Origin: Siniperca chuatsi
Taxonomy: Eukaryota; Chordata; Actinopteri; Centrarchiformes; Sinipercidae
NCBI RefSeq assembly: GCF_020085105.1
Contig: NC_058044.1
Span: forward strand, 24,859,206-24,923,205
Direction: 5' to 3'
Length of the DNA stretch: 64,000 nt
Under the pieces are notes generated by a model. The model was not told the origin of the DNA. It made no database searches and worked only from the letters and a program-made list of their open reading frames with translations. Shown piece by piece: positions 1-12,358 of this stretch (its first letter is position 1; every line of letters starts with the position of its first letter). Position numbers and translations under genes: made by a program.

Positions 1-324
1 AGATATCTTGCTGTTAGACAAACAGGTGTGTAAGTGTAAGCATTGTCCAAATTCATTGTTGGAGAGCTTGAGAAGAGACTGGGGAAAAAAAAGAAGAGAA
101 AACTGCTCTGAGTTAACAAAATAAAGCTTAAATATTTAACAGCATGAAACAAAAACAAAATTTAGAGAAGTGAAAATCTTTTTTTGTGATGTCCAAATAG
201 TACGGATGAACATGGACACACTGAAAATATGTATTGAAGAATAATCTCTGGCGCCTGCAGCCAAACTTTAGGGAGTATCTGACATGACATTCAGTCGTAA
301 CATCAGCATTTTCTTGCTCCACAG
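1..324 (+). other. Intron of rab40c (3' part)
   Basis: AT-rich sequence ahead of the final rab40c exon, ending in a pyrimidine-containing acceptor (TTCTTGCTCCACAG). I see no other gene or repeat in it. Confidence 0.7.
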
Positions 325-626
325 TCTTCAGCCTCCAAGATCTGTGCTGCCGTTCCATCGTCTCCTGCACACCGGTGCACCTTATTGACAAACTGCCCCT
401 CCCTGTGGCCATCAAGTCCCACCTCAAGTCTTTCTCTATGGCCAACGGCATGAATGCAGTCATGATGCATGGACGCTCCTACTCAGTGGCTAACAGTGCA
501 GCCTCGGGTGGTAGCAGTGGCGGAAGCAAAGCCAACAGTCTCAAACGCTCAAAGTCCTTCAGGCCTCCACAGAGTCCTCCAAAGGACTCGTCGTCTTCCT
601 CTAAGGGGAACTGTAAGATTTCATAG
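325..626 (+). CDS. rab40c: RAB40C, C-terminal coding exon (5' part outside window)
   Basis: This is the last coding exon of a RAB40 small GTPase, the substrate-receptor subunit of a Cullin-5 E3 ligase. The exon starts after an acceptor ending CCACAG at 324 in phase 1 and reads [19 protein letters not shown], then [20 protein letters not shown]. This covers the end of the SOCS box, with the Cul5-box tetrapeptide LPLP visible. A Ser/Gly-rich tail containing [13 protein letters not shown] follows and ends in CNCKIS-type sequence (here GNCKIS), a cysteine-containing terminus suited to lipidation. About 99 residues are present; the GTPase domain lies upstream of the window. The similarity to vertebrate RAB40C is very close as I remember it, and the neighbours wfikkn1 and mettl26 are the same as beside human RAB40C. 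The stop is TAG at 624-626. Confidence 0.93.
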
Positions 627-2400
627 TGAGGGAGTGGACTAATGGTTGCCTCCATAGGACCAGTATTAAAGGCGTTGTTGCTCCAAGAGGTCACGAGACC
701 ACAGAAGAGCATGGAGAGCTACCAGCAACCTTCAACAGAAATGGATATGTTACATTGACCTATGGATGGACCTTTGGCCCAACTTGGATGGTCGGATTGG
801 TTTCTGTTCTCTTTGCGCTTGCTGGTGCCATCTTGTGGATGTCCGTTTACTCGTACTCTTAACTACAGAGGCTCACTGTGATCAAGTACAAGAACAAGAT
901 TTCCCTGGGACCAACAGATGTGAATCAAGGATTATCACTCACCTCTTAACACTACAAATGAGTGGAGGGACATTAGCTAGCTTTTATTCGGAAAATGATT
1001 GTTTATCGTATTTAAAATTGGACTTGAAGTTGTAAATATACTGTTTGTGTTTTGGTCTGTGTTTGGTAATTGATCTTGGAGGGGAGCTTTTTATGCTTGT
1101 TTTGTCTTGAATGTTTTGGGAGACCTGCTTTGGTGTACAACTTATCTGTGTGTTTTATGCCTTTTGTCTACCGTAGAAAATTCCCTTTGCAACCTCAAGG
1201 GTGCTGAGCTACTTATTTAAAACTCAGATTAGTTAAGCTTTAAATAAGACTGGCTTAAATTGAATGTCATGAGAAGAGCGGGGCTAGTTTCCCAGACAGA
1301 CTAGTAATGGACTTAAGAAAATGTAAACAAGGTTAGTCGAGCCAAGTTGTCTTGTTTTGAGGACTTCCTGCTGTGCCGCTGTGCTCCTAAATTCTAGCCC
1401 AAATGAATTCACCCTCCATCCCCATCAGTCATTGGTTTGAACATCTGTTGACTTTCTCAGGCCATTTTTGCCTCTAAATCTAATATCCTTAGTTGTGGCT
1501 TTAAGTGGTTTAAACCACCAACAGCATGATCAATTTAAATCTATGGACTCGTAGGGGCAATTCAGACATTGCTTGGTGCTGACGAGGAAGCCTTGTACAA
1601 ATGCAGATGCACAGATTGTTTGCTTAGTTGTGGCGTTTTGTCTTCAGGAAGTGCTGCAGTCATGTCTGAGTCCTTAACAGGAATTTGTAAACTGACTGGA
1701 CATTGGTGAGGGGGATATTTTAATTTTATTTCTCTTTGGATTTTTTATGCATATGCTATGTATTTATGAATGTAAAACAATATTCATCTGCTACTTTTCT
1801 GTGGCCATGTGTTAATATGTGGGACTGTAAGAATCAGAGGTGGAAAGTCATTGGGTACATCTTCTACTGTAAGATTTTCACTGAGCCTTGCTCCTTGTCT
1901 GAGTATTTGTACTTTTGCTGCTTAAGTTAATTCTTATTTTCCAAAAAATGTATTGTGGACATTGGGTTAACAATGCAAGAACCATGTAATGTCAGATGAA
2001 CTTCAGAAAGGGCACAGAAAGTCTTGTTTTTTAATCAGAGCTAACAAATGCTATTGTTTTAATAATTGAACAATCTACACAAATACTTTTATTCTAATAT
2101 AAACTCTGTTTTCTTTCCACCTCTGATTAACATGTGCTGTATTTCCTCTCCAACATTCCCAGTGTCATGGCTGTATGTCTGTGATGAGGTCATCCAGGGC
2201 ATAAAAAATGGTGCATGTTTTCTGTGGTGTATTGAGACAGGTACAATAAGCAGAACTCGGGTGAACATTTAAAGCACTATGTGTAAACGTTTGATAATGA
2301 TTGTTGCTATCAGAGCTGTGTGTCGAAAGGTTTGGATACGGGATTAATTATAATTTTGTCTCCATCGAAAACAGTCGCCCATCAAAATAAAGGGAAAAAA
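627..2400 (+). other. rab40c 3' untranslated region with poly(A) signal
   Basis: Non-coding, AT-rich sequence follows the rab40c stop with no convincing gene of its own. The first canonical AATAAA on this strand is at 2386-2391, followed by an A-rich stretch. That fits the end of a 3'UTR of about 1.77 kb, and mammalian RAB40C also has a long 3'UTR. A second AATAAA lies at 2524-2529. The exact end of the UTR is inferred. Confidence 0.55.
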
Positions 2401-3702
2401 ACTAGAAGGTTGCCTTGTGTTTTCATCAACTTGTGTGCTCTGCTGCCGCTGCAGTGAGTTTTCATTCAAACATTTATCAAGGTAATTGTGGGAATATTTT
2501 TTGTACCCTTTGTCCAGTCCGTGCAATAAAACTCATGGGGGGTGCTGAATTGATTAGCTGCTCTCTCGGTATTGGCCCGTTTTGGATAACCAGCACATCG
2601 CTGCAGCGCTTGAATGCAGCGCGGTCAAAAGTCACCCAAAGGTTGCAGGGTCACTTCCAATGAAAAGATGAGGGGTGCTGCTTCTCATCGCCTCGAAGCT
2701 GCGCCGGGACAAAGATGAGTCGCGCACTATTGAAAATGTGGCGCTTTACGCCTTCCCACCTGACCGTGGCATCTCAGAGCTCCGTGTGAATGAGGGATGG
2801 TGGTAAATTGACCGATGTCTAGACAAGACGGACGTGAACAACATGTTTCACCAGACATGACGCGACACGCCCCGTGTTTGGTTTTTACGCTTTCCGCCGT
2901 GCGCTCCGGGCGACTTTTTACAGTCTGACCTTTGATTTGCGCAAGAAAACTAGTATCTGCAGAAGTTTTCATTGCGTAAAACATCTGGGAATATGTAATT
3001 ACAACCGAAGATGAAATTAGATCCAACAACTACAACAGCTCTCAGCGAGAAAACAAGTTGATTACCTTATTTATGAATGACACCTCTATAAATTCTGTCT
3101 GGACACATTTAACGTTGGATTTCTCACCGGAATGTGTATCTCCATGCGCACGGTTGATGGGACAGCTTGCCACCACGGCCCCACGTTTTCTTTGATGTTT
3201 TTACAATGTTTGTCCAGTTGCTTAGCGAATGGGGCTGCTTCATAAGAGTTTCAGACACTGGACGACCATGGGGGCGGTCAGAGGGGCTGCCCTTTCCACC
3301 TCCATTCACACACTGAAAGGCTGATGTTGCGTCTTTCTCTCTCATTGTGCAGTTTCGTTCGCTTATTTCGCTGTTCGGGGAAATCGAACTGAATGAGAGT
3401 TTACCCATTGTTGCAAGAGTTTTGTTTTGATTATCAAAGCAAATCTTTAATGCAACCCGACTGCATTTTTAAACGCGTTTCTGGGATATATTTTGTTAAG
3501 CAAAGGCCCAGCGTATGGAGACTCGTCTTGATCGTTGGGACTGCTACAACTCTCCTCTCTGCGCACAGAAAAGTGATTTCTACAACGTTTACGCACAAAA
3601 CGGGCGACCACATTTGAAAATCGACATTAGACTTATTCCGAATTTGAAGACCTAAAGGAGGAATGGATTTATTCCGGGTGCGACTCATGCAAAAGAGCAA
3701 TA
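2400..3702 (+). promoter_or_regulatory. rab40c-wfikkn1 intergenic region, putative wfikkn1 promoter and 5'UTR
   Basis: Between the rab40c poly(A) signal and the wfikkn1 ATG. The GC content and CpG frequency rise around 2560-2900 (many GCGC and CGGG words). A TATA-like CTATAAAT is at 3086-3093. Several short upstream ATGs precede the coding start, so any transcript beginning near 3100 would have a long 5'UTR with uORFs. There is no open frame I would call a gene. The transcription start site is not determinable from sequence alone. Confidence 0.35.
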
Positions 3703-5595
3703 ATGTATAAAATCCCTCTACAATTTTTGGAGGATAGATGTATAAAGGACAGAAGTCGGCAAAATGCACCCAACTCAAATAAACTAGTGTTAGGATGGAT
3801 ACGTGCGTGTTTGCTGATGCTCTTGGTTTGCGAATTACCCGAACTTTCTTTATGTGCAAGTGTGACAGGAACCAAAGTTGAACACGAAGGATTTTGTCCT
3901 AACAAGCTGAATTCCAATCTCTGGGTTGATGCGCAAAGCACCTGCGAGAGGGAATGCAACGTCGACGAGGTGGTGTTATTTATGTAATCCCCATTAGTGT
4001 TAAACTATTAATCGTCTGTTCATTTTGTCTTTTGTTCATTTATATTTGCTTTGGTAAATTCTGTTTTGTGTGTGCAGGACTGTGCCGACTTTGAGAAATG
4101 CTGCACCAACGTGTGTGGCCTCAACAGCTGTGTGGCTGCACGTTTCTCTGATGGCACCCCTGCCCAGCCAGATGGGCAGGGTGGAGGAAAAGGAAATGAT
4201 GCCCCCATCTCCACCGCTACCTGTGAAGGCTTTATCTGCAGCCAGCAGGGAGCAACATGTGACATCTGGGATGGACAGCCCATCTGCAAGTGCCAGGACC
4301 GGTGTGAGAAAGAGCCCAACTTCACCTGCGCTTCGGATGGCCTCACCTATTTCAACCGCTGCTACATGGACGCAGAGGCCTGCATCCGTGGGGTGACTTT
4401 AACTGTGGTTACCTGCCGCTTCTACCTGGCAGGCCCCCACACCAGCCCACTGCCTCAGGACACTACAGCTAACCCCACCCCGACAACCTCTCTGGAGGAC
4501 CCCATGCCGCCCACACTGTACTCCAACCCTCACCACCAGTCCATCTATGTCGGAGGCACAGTCAACTTCCACTGTGACGTTATTGGAGTCCCCAGACCTG
4601 ATGTAACGTGGGAGAAACAGAGTGAGCGGCGTGAACGGCTGGTCATGAGGCCTGACCAGATGTATGGCAATGTGGTTATCACCAACATCGGTCAGCTTGT
4701 CATTTACAACGCGCAGGTGTGGGATACAGGTATCTACACCTGCATCGCACGGAATCCTGCGGGAGTTCTTCATGCAGACTACCCGCTGTCTGTCATCCGC
4801 CGGGCTGATGATGATTTCTCTGAAGATCCTGAGATGCCCATGGGGCGGCCATTCTCACCAGCGGACTGCCTGGCTGAAGTAGACCTGAGAGTGTGCAGTG
4901 GTGAGCGTCACGTTGACTGGTATTTTGACAGCAAGCTGGGCTCCTGCATGGCCTTCAGCAACGGTGGATGTGACGACAGCCGCAACCGATTTGAGACTTA
5001 TGAGGAGTGCAAGGCCTCCTGTCAGAGAGAGGGGATGGGCATCTGCTCGCTACCTGCTGTCCAGGGCCCCTGCAAAGCTTGGGAGCCACGTTGGGCCTGG
5101 AATTCCCTCATGAAACAGTGCCAAGCCTTTGCGTATGGTGGCTGCCATGGGAATGCCAACAGCTTCCACACCAAGAAGGAGTGTGAGGCAAACTGCCCAC
5201 GACCCAAAAGGAAACCTTGTAAGGCCTGTCGGGGGAAGGGGAAAATGGTGCCCAGCTTATGCCGGAGTGACTTTGCTATTGTGGGGCGGCTGACGGAGCT
5301 GGTGGAGGATCTGGACTCTGGGTTAGCCCGCTTTAGCTTGGAAGAGGTCCTGAGAGATGAAAAGATGGGCTTGACTTTCTTTAATACCAAGCACCTAGAG
5401 GTGGCTATCACCAAGATAGACTGGAGCTGTCCCTGTCCCAACATCACCATGGAGGAAAACCCTTTGCTGGTGATGGGTGTAGTGCAGGATGGCATGGCCA
5501 TCATCCAATCAGACAGCTATGTCAAAGCCATAACTGAACGCAGACTTAAGAAGCTACGTGAGGTTCTGGATAAAAAGACCTGCAAGGCATTGTAG
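3703..5595 (+). CDS. wfikkn1: WFIKKN1, secreted WAP/Kazal/Ig/Kunitz/NTR protein
   Basis: Two coding exons, 3703-3969 (donor GAG|GTGG) and 4078-5595 (acceptor TGCAG|GAC), phase 0, 594 aa; human WFIKKN proteins are about 550-576 aa. The ATG at 3703 is the only one ahead of the hydrophobic stretch IRACLLMLLVCELPELSLCA (signal peptide, with an unusually long polar n-region). Domain order is WAP (about 60-113, split by the intron), Kazal (about 148-202), Ig (about 239-330), two Kunitz domains (about 353-404 and 412-462) and a C-terminal NTR domain (about 469-593) ending in CKAL. The family binds and inhibits myostatin/GDF8 and GDF11 in the extracellular space. Kunitz 2 has Lys after GPC at the P1 position, while Kunitz 1 lacks a canonical P1 loop (RVCSGERHVDW). 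The choice of wfikkn1 over wfikkn2 rests on the rab40c and mettl26 neighbours. Stop TAG at 5593-5595. Confidence 0.92.
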
Positions 5596-6445
5596 AGTCC
5601 CAGGACTCGGACCCGTTAGCCCACAGAGGGTCTGTGGTCACCTTTACCTTTGGCACTGAAGATAAGCATCAGAATTACAACAAGAAAAGCTGATTTTTAA
5701 TAACAACTCTTTAAATCAAAAGACAAAAATATGTTTAATACTGTTTGTTAATGACATTATGAGAGATAATTTGTATGTACAGTATATATTCATTACAACA
5801 CAGGTTGTACTACATTCCAGATGTATTGAGTCCATTAATACGAGTGCTGAAATGCTCTTTTTAAATAAGTTTAAATATAAATATTCTTTCTTTTAACATG
5901 TATTTTGTTTGTTTGTATTCTGAAATATCAGAAAGTAGCCAGAATAACAGCCACAGAAGTTGATCAACTTGCAAAAACGCCTAGCTTGTGATGCTAAAGA
6001 AATAGACACCTTAAGTATATTCCCTCTATATTGTGTTTTACTGTTCTACTGTTTGTTTGTTTTGTATTTGGCTCTTTATATTTGTCATTTAGTCATTAGT
6101 CGATCTAGCACATTCTCTCTTAAATATCTCCCTCTGCAAAGCACTTCTGCTAACTTGGTTTTAGCCTCTGCAACCTGAATGAAGAAATAAGAAATAGTAG
6201 GTGGCCGCATCAAGGTAAATACAGTACACAGACAGCATATATGTGAGCCTTATTTATTTTACTCAAGTGTGCAACACTGAAGAATATAGCGTATAATAGA
6301 TGACAGTATCTCAGTTCTAATGTCAATGTGTATTAGAATATGAGGAAACAATTCATTAACAGTTCTGGAAAATGTGGCACTGAATCTGAGCTTCAAGTGT
6401 AAGTTAAGGCGTTTCGACCATCCAGAAAAGGAACAACAGGATACG
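5596..6445. other. Convergent 3' regions of wfikkn1 (+) and mettl26 (-)
   Basis: AT-rich 3'UTR sequence between two converging genes. On the minus strand AATAAA (plus-strand TTTATT at 6253-6258) is about 190 bases after the mettl26 stop and is its likely poly(A) signal. No canonical AATAAA is evident on the plus strand for wfikkn1, so its poly(A) site is unresolved. No other gene is seen. Confidence 0.5.
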
Positions 6446-8595
6446 TCACACCAAACTCTCCTTCCTGAACAGAAGACACTTGTTGTTTGCCGGCATGTCC
6501 ATCTAACAAAGAAAACATTTAAAATCATACATTTGTAAACCAGTAACTCCCATAACTGCATTGTTGAGGTTCTCATCTTTTTACATTTAAAAAGATAAAA
6601 AAAAGTGTTGATGCTTAAATGAGCTGTTGTACTTACTATTTTCTCCAGGAATAAACCATTTCTTTGTGCTGTAGAATTGAGGAGGGAGATATCCCGGAGT
6701 CCCCACTCTGGGTTCCTGTAAAATAAAAAAATATAGCCTTTATATATCTTTTACACCTTTGCATTATTTATTATATGAATGACAAAAACAAATGAACCTT
6801 CATGGTTGTGTACACAATGCTGCTCTCTCTTATAGATGTTACTTGTATGTCTGATGAGGAAGTAACACCTTTTAAGTAAAATTCCTGACTACTGAATGTT
6901 TTTGATAAGAAAAGACCGTGAGCACTCAATTCCTTTCAAATGTCTTTATAACAGAATTAACTTCATAAAACAGAGCACTTTACCTCTGCCGTAGGCTGTA
7001 GTCAAAGTCAACATTACTTTGAGGTGTGATCTGACCATTCACTGCATAGGGCTGAGGGGAACGACAAAAGATGTTATGTAGCAAATAATGCCACATATGT
7101 TTAGATCTGATAATAACGTCATGAAAGTGCATGTTTATGACAGTATGAAATGGTTTTTCACTCACCCCATATGTCAGTAGAAGACCTTGTGGCTTCAGCA
7201 CTGCTCCAGCCCCTTTGAATAAACCCTGGAAGAAAATAGTGATGTTTTAAGGTACTAGCATCACATCACATGTGGTGGGGGGTTGAGTGGCAGAAGGGAC
7301 AACTACTCCGGCCCTTTTTGCTCCAGGTGTCTTTTATAGTCTGAGGCAGAAATTGTAAAGTGGTATTGCTTACAGTTATTTTCTGAGGAGTCAAAGGGTC
7401 ATACTGTATATATACACTCTGGGGGGATACACTGCAATATTTCTGCTTTGTGGAAACTGAACACCAGGACCAGTCAATAGATCACTGTACAAAACGTAAA
7501 GCCAGACTATGTCAAATTTGAAAGAAGAAATAACACAATATTTCTCTCTGGCAGAGAAAAAAAATGAGCTGAGGGCCCCTTTATAGTAATTAGTTTGTGG
7601 TGAGTTGATTTATTACAGACTTGTTTAGAAATATGCACCATGTAAGCACAATATAAACCTAAATAATAAAAGGCCATAAAACTTGATTTTATCAAGGGGA
7701 GGATTTTATCCCTCTGCTACACAGGGCCTCAGGATTAGGTAATAATGCAGGTGCGGATAAGGCCTTTAACATTTCAGTTTATATTGTGCTTTAGTGTAAT
7801 TTGCGTGTGTAATTTATCATACTTCCACAAACAAATCGCCACACATTAAACCTGAAGCCTTCAGGGGTCCTTAGGGCAAGGGGAAGTTACCAGCTTTGGT
7901 ATTCCAGTTTGGGGTAGGATCCTTGGGTTAGAGATGACCAATCACAACACTATGTGCATATAAGCATCTATAAAATCTACCTCTGTGCAAGCAATCGGAG
8001 AAATGTGGATCATGTTGATGTTGACTACCAGATCGAGGCTCTCTGGCTGGATCCCTCCCCAGTACTGATAGGGCAGAGAAGCATCCAGGTGGATGGCAGG
8101 CTTCACATTGTGCAGCTGGTAGTGGGCTCTGTACGCTTCTATACTGAGAATGGGAACAAAAGACATTATTGTTAATGCAGGCTCCCCCAGCAAAACATAC
8201 GCAGCACAGTATGCCTGTCCTGCATCAGTAGTATTAAATTAACTACAGCAATACCTGAGTTAAATGGCCAGTGCCCTTTTTCAAGTTTGCTACGCAGAAA
8301 TTAATCAATACGTTACCGTAAAAACCCGAGTTTATATGCTGTTTATACGGTACACCAGTCATTTGAATTGTTATTAAATGATACACACAACCTGTTTTTA
8401 CCTGGCAAGAGACTGGCGGTCATACTCTGAGGGCTGCCAGATTATATTCCGCAGGGCCTGAGCGAAGTGTGTGACATGCTGCCCGGTACCGGAGGAGATC
8501 TCCAGAGCCTGCAGGGGTCTCCCGGTGTTCACGCTCTCCCGGAGCACCGCCAGGATGGGCTCCTTGTTCCTCTCCGCGGCAGCGGCACTCAGCAT
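6446..8595 (-). CDS. mettl26: METTL26 (C16orf13 family), methyltransferase-like protein
   Basis: Six coding exons on the minus strand: 8402-8595, 7981-8143, 7166-7225, 6984-7051, 6637-6715 and 6446-6502. All have GT-AG borders and matching phases, giving 206 aa against 204 in human. The start ATG at 8593-8595 gives MLSAAAAERNKEPILAVLRE, aligned with the human start. An open frame continues upstream but has no ATG. The protein shows the Rossmann SAM-binding motif I, LEISSGTGQHVTHFAQ (about residues 31-46), then WQPSEYD, the motif WGGIQPESLDLVVNINMIHI and ISPIACTE, and later QITPQSNVDFDYSLRQRNP and DMPANNKCLLFRK near the C-terminus. It belongs to the DUF938/UPF0585 family. A SAM-dependent methyltransferase fold is evident but the substrate is not known to me. 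Stop TGA at 6446-6448. Confidence 0.92.
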
Positions 8596-8850
8596 CTTGC
8601 CAAACCCCGGGTATAACTGTCGAGTTATACGGTACAGTGTATGCAACCACTCCAGCAGACCTGAGTAACGTCAGTCCACATTGAGTAACTCAACACCACC
8701 CACGAATGTTTTGTTTTTCGGCTGAAAATGGACCGCTTCCGCATTGCCCCACGTGACTGACCTCACATCCAATAAGAACAGTGGACGGGCACGGGTTCTC
8801 GTGCGCTGTTATAAAACAATGACAACAGCAAATGCATATTTTACATAGAG
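8596..8850 (-). promoter_or_regulatory. mettl26 5' flank with E-box and CCAAT box
   Basis: The short space between the mettl26 start and the end of the next minus-strand gene. It holds CACGTGAC at 8750-8757 (E-box of the USF/MiT-TFE type) and CCAAT at 8769-8773, in moderately GC-rich sequence, consistent with a compact TATA-less promoter. Binding is inferred from motif only. Confidence 0.4.
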
Positions 8851-9503
8851 GATTTCTTTATTTAAGGGAAAATAGCATTCAGGTACACATGCTATTTACA
8901 AGATTTACACATTTTCTCACATATGAGCTTCACATTCCCCCCAGGCTCAAATTTGAATATAACACACACAATAATCAACTTAGTATAATTTAAATGTTCT
9001 GTCCCAGTAACAGGACATAAATAGAAACAACAGAAATGAACATACTGTTTTTGCAAACACAAATATACATAACAGGATTGTCAGTGTAGTAAAGGTAAAC
9101 AGGCTTGAGTCACAACACCAATCTAATTTTTAATGGGCAAAAGAGGATATCTATTCGTATGTAATTGAGTTATATTAAACAGAATTTGTGCAAAAAGATA
9201 ACCTGAATGGAGAGATAGTACTGTGAATCTCTGGATCTATTACTCAGGTATATTAATATACCGTAAAAGCTGGTAATGTTACTAAAGCAGTGTGAAAAGA
9301 ATCAGAACCAAAAGTACCTAAACATCTTTTTATTTACACCTTTTAAGATTAAAATGTATACTCAGGTAGTCAGTGAAATAAAATGCAAACATATTAAACT
9401 ACAGTGACTTAAATTGTGTGCTTCGGTTGATGTGATGAAAAGTGGCCTCGCAGCTACCTGCTTTATTTGAATGAAACAATATACAATGATGTGACAGCTG
9501 CTT
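8850..9503 (-). other. 3'UTR of the girdin-like gene
   Basis: AT-rich sequence downstream (minus strand) of the stop at 9504. A minus-strand AATAAA (plus TTTATT, 8857-8862) sits about 640 bases past the stop and about 260 bases from the mettl26 ATG, and is the likely poly(A) signal. Confidence 0.55.
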
Positions 9504-12306
9504 TCATGCAATTGTGAGCGGCTTGTCCTTCTCTTCCAGCCCGGCTGTGTGTTCTGTATTTTCCATGTTGAGCAGTGTTTGTGGTGTGTTAGGAGGAGAC
9601 TCCTGGCTCTCAAGTGGACAGTTTTGCGCCAGAGATGCATTCAGACAAAGGAAGGTCTGGTTGTTGCCAAGGGCATCCAGGCTAGTCGTGGTCTTGACCA
9701 CAGAATCGCTGAAGATTGTGTTTGAGAAGACAGATTTGAAAGTGAATGAGGAGCCAAAAGGTAACTCCTGCGCAGGGGATTTGGGGTGATCTGTGGGAAC
9801 TGTTGGGTCTCTGGGAGGTTTGACAGGAGGAATGGGCTCAGTCTCACCATTGGTGTCTTGTTCCAGTTGTTGCTGACTCGCTGTTTCCTCCTGATTATTG
9901 TTCTCTTCGGAAACCTGGACAGAGAGCGGGTCAGTCTTGACTGTCACCCTGCACTCGCTGTTTACACTGCAGCGTCGGGACGACCCCTCTGCTGTGGAAA
10001 TGACACTGCTGGCTCGGGGGAGACTTCTGGGTGACCTGGACCCTTTCAGTCGCCCCTCTTTCCCCAGAGGGGTGGAGAAGCAGTTGAGGCAGCCAGACAT
10101 TGAGGACGACTTACCCTGAACATACAGCACTGTGATGGGTGAACAAGCTGAGGCTCGGGTAGTTTCAGCTTTGCTACAGTTCAAATTTGAATTCATTCCA
10201 TTGAGCCCTGGGTTCATTTTTACTGTTCCCCCTGAATCTGACGAGCGACGAGTCACTTTCCCTCTTGACCCCCTTCTGATGCTCTTTGTACCCCTTGTGA
10301 GCCAGAAGTCCTGAGAGAGTCCAGGATCTTTCCGTTTTGGTATAGACTGGATATCTGAATTCTGACTGTTGGTGATGGGCAAGGTAGAGGCTTTGTCCTT
10401 GTGCTGCAGCTGCTTCTGTGTGTGTTGGGGGGTGGAGGCATCGCTGGGTGGCTGGTAGGAGGAGGAGGAGCGGCGTGATGGGGGCAGCTGGACAGGGCTG
10501 CTGCCATTTGACCATGGCTCATTTTCCAGGCTCAGGCTGAACTCACCGCTGCTCTCACTTTGGGCTCGACTCTGGACGCCGTTCAGCCCTGAAAAGAGAT
10601 TATGATGTTTTTTTTTTAAAGAACTACAATAATTTATATACACATTTTTACGTCTATCATGAAAACATCTGTCAGCTGTATCAACATACTATTCTTGATG
10701 ACCAACAGGGGGCGGCAGAGGTTTTGGCCTCTTTAGTCAGCACAGAGATTAACATAAAACAAGGTCATGATTGCAATTTGATGGATTTACTCTAATTCCC
10801 GAGCTGGTACTACATCTGTATGCTAGCTGAATCCTTTATACGAGTATCCACAGGGCTTTACCGTGATTCTGCAGCTCGTCATTGTCCTCAGATCCAGATG
10901 GCACAGTGCTCTCATTTGAATCCTTGTCTGCGGGGCATAAAATGAGAAACCACTGAATAGTTATAAGTGACACTTTTCAACACTTCTAGCGTCTGTGTTT
11001 AAAACAAGAAAAGCACATGAGAGTGCTGTCTTTACTCTACTCTCCATCTAGACTTTATTCTAGGGTCTAACTAATGATGATGACATCAAAACAAAACAGT
11101 GGCTCGTGAATGCCTCTACCTGTCACCCAAAGCTCAGAAACATCTGGAACAGTGTTGGTGGTGTCAGTGGTTGTGGTGGTGACGTGCCCAGATGAGAGTA
11201 GAGTGGTGGGATGATTAAGGTGGAGGATGGACAAGATGGATGTGGTAAGGGATGAGGTCAATGCGTTCTTCCTGTCCTCCTCCACATCAGCCTCTGACCC
11301 TTCCAGCCGCTCTGAGCCGTCTGCCCACTGCTCCTCCTGGAACAGGGCAGAGGGGTACGCCAAGCTGCTCAGGGCTGCATTGTTGGACCAAGGTGAGGGA
11401 GATAGACAGGTGAACTGGTCATGGAGATTAGGAGGTATTTTTGTTCTATGGCGTGTAAAAACATGGAAACAGGGATGGTTTGCTTTCTCCATAGATGATA
11501 AAATTGTCTAGAATTTTGGTTTGTTCAATTTTAAAAATGTTAATCTTTCCCTACAGTACAGCTGGCTCCTGGAAGGACAGAGCTCATGCAGCACCAGTAT
11601 CCTCCTGCAATGCAGCATTTCTTTGACCTCTTTTGTTCTAATAAAATACCCCAGATTGTCTTCAAATATAGCCACTCTGCTAGAAAAATGACTGCTGCAG
11701 ATGCTTAAAGCTGTAATATCATATGTTTTAAGTTAGTGTGGTGAAATCAGGTCGGCACGGATGGACACATTACTAACATATGACTGCTGATTTTACACTT
11801 GCTGGGAATCATCTTTGCTGACAATGATGAATCCTACTCAAACTAGGGTTACCTCGGTGTTATGGCAAGTAGTAGATGATGAAAAAAATAAGCATAGATA
11901 CACTTAGTATTATAAAGTTAGCAGTGAAATAAAAGGCTACAGTGAAGATGAGGGTAGACACCGGACCACAGTCTTTCTTACACATGGAACGTCGGAAGAG
12001 GGACTTGACTTTGTCTCTGTCCTTCAGCCTGTTCCTCATACGGGGAAACATTTTCAGAGTGGCTATTTAACAGCAAGCGCAGCCACATGGGAGGTAGACA
12101 AAGGGATGGATGCAAGCAGAGAGAGGCATGTAAGGGAAGAGAGAGGTAGGAAGGGAAGGAAGGAAAAGACAAGGGAAAGGAGGAAGGCAGGGGTGAAGAG
12201 ATACATTAACAAACAAGAAAGACACAGGGAAGACATAGTGATGACCGCTGAGGAAAGTTCACACACACATCATGCATCAGGAAGAATGACCCTTTGGACA
12301 AGACAT

Positions 12307-12358
<52 letters not shown>

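Noticed and set aside
627-862. Plus-strand frame with a hydrophobic C-terminus after the rab40c stop
   Set aside because: It starts inside the rab40c 3'UTR, has no homology, and overlaps another frame equally open; treated as UTR.
3434-3859. 141-codon minus-strand open frame
   Set aside because: Overlaps the wfikkn1 5' region and first exon in antisense with no domain or splice support.
5022-5504. 160-codon minus-strand open frame
   Set aside because: Antisense shadow of the wfikkn1 Kunitz/NTR exon; no homology seen.
8596-8646. N-terminal extension of mettl26 beginning at 8646
   Set aside because: The first codon there is TTG, not ATG; the ATG at 8593-8595 gives the length and start of the human protein.
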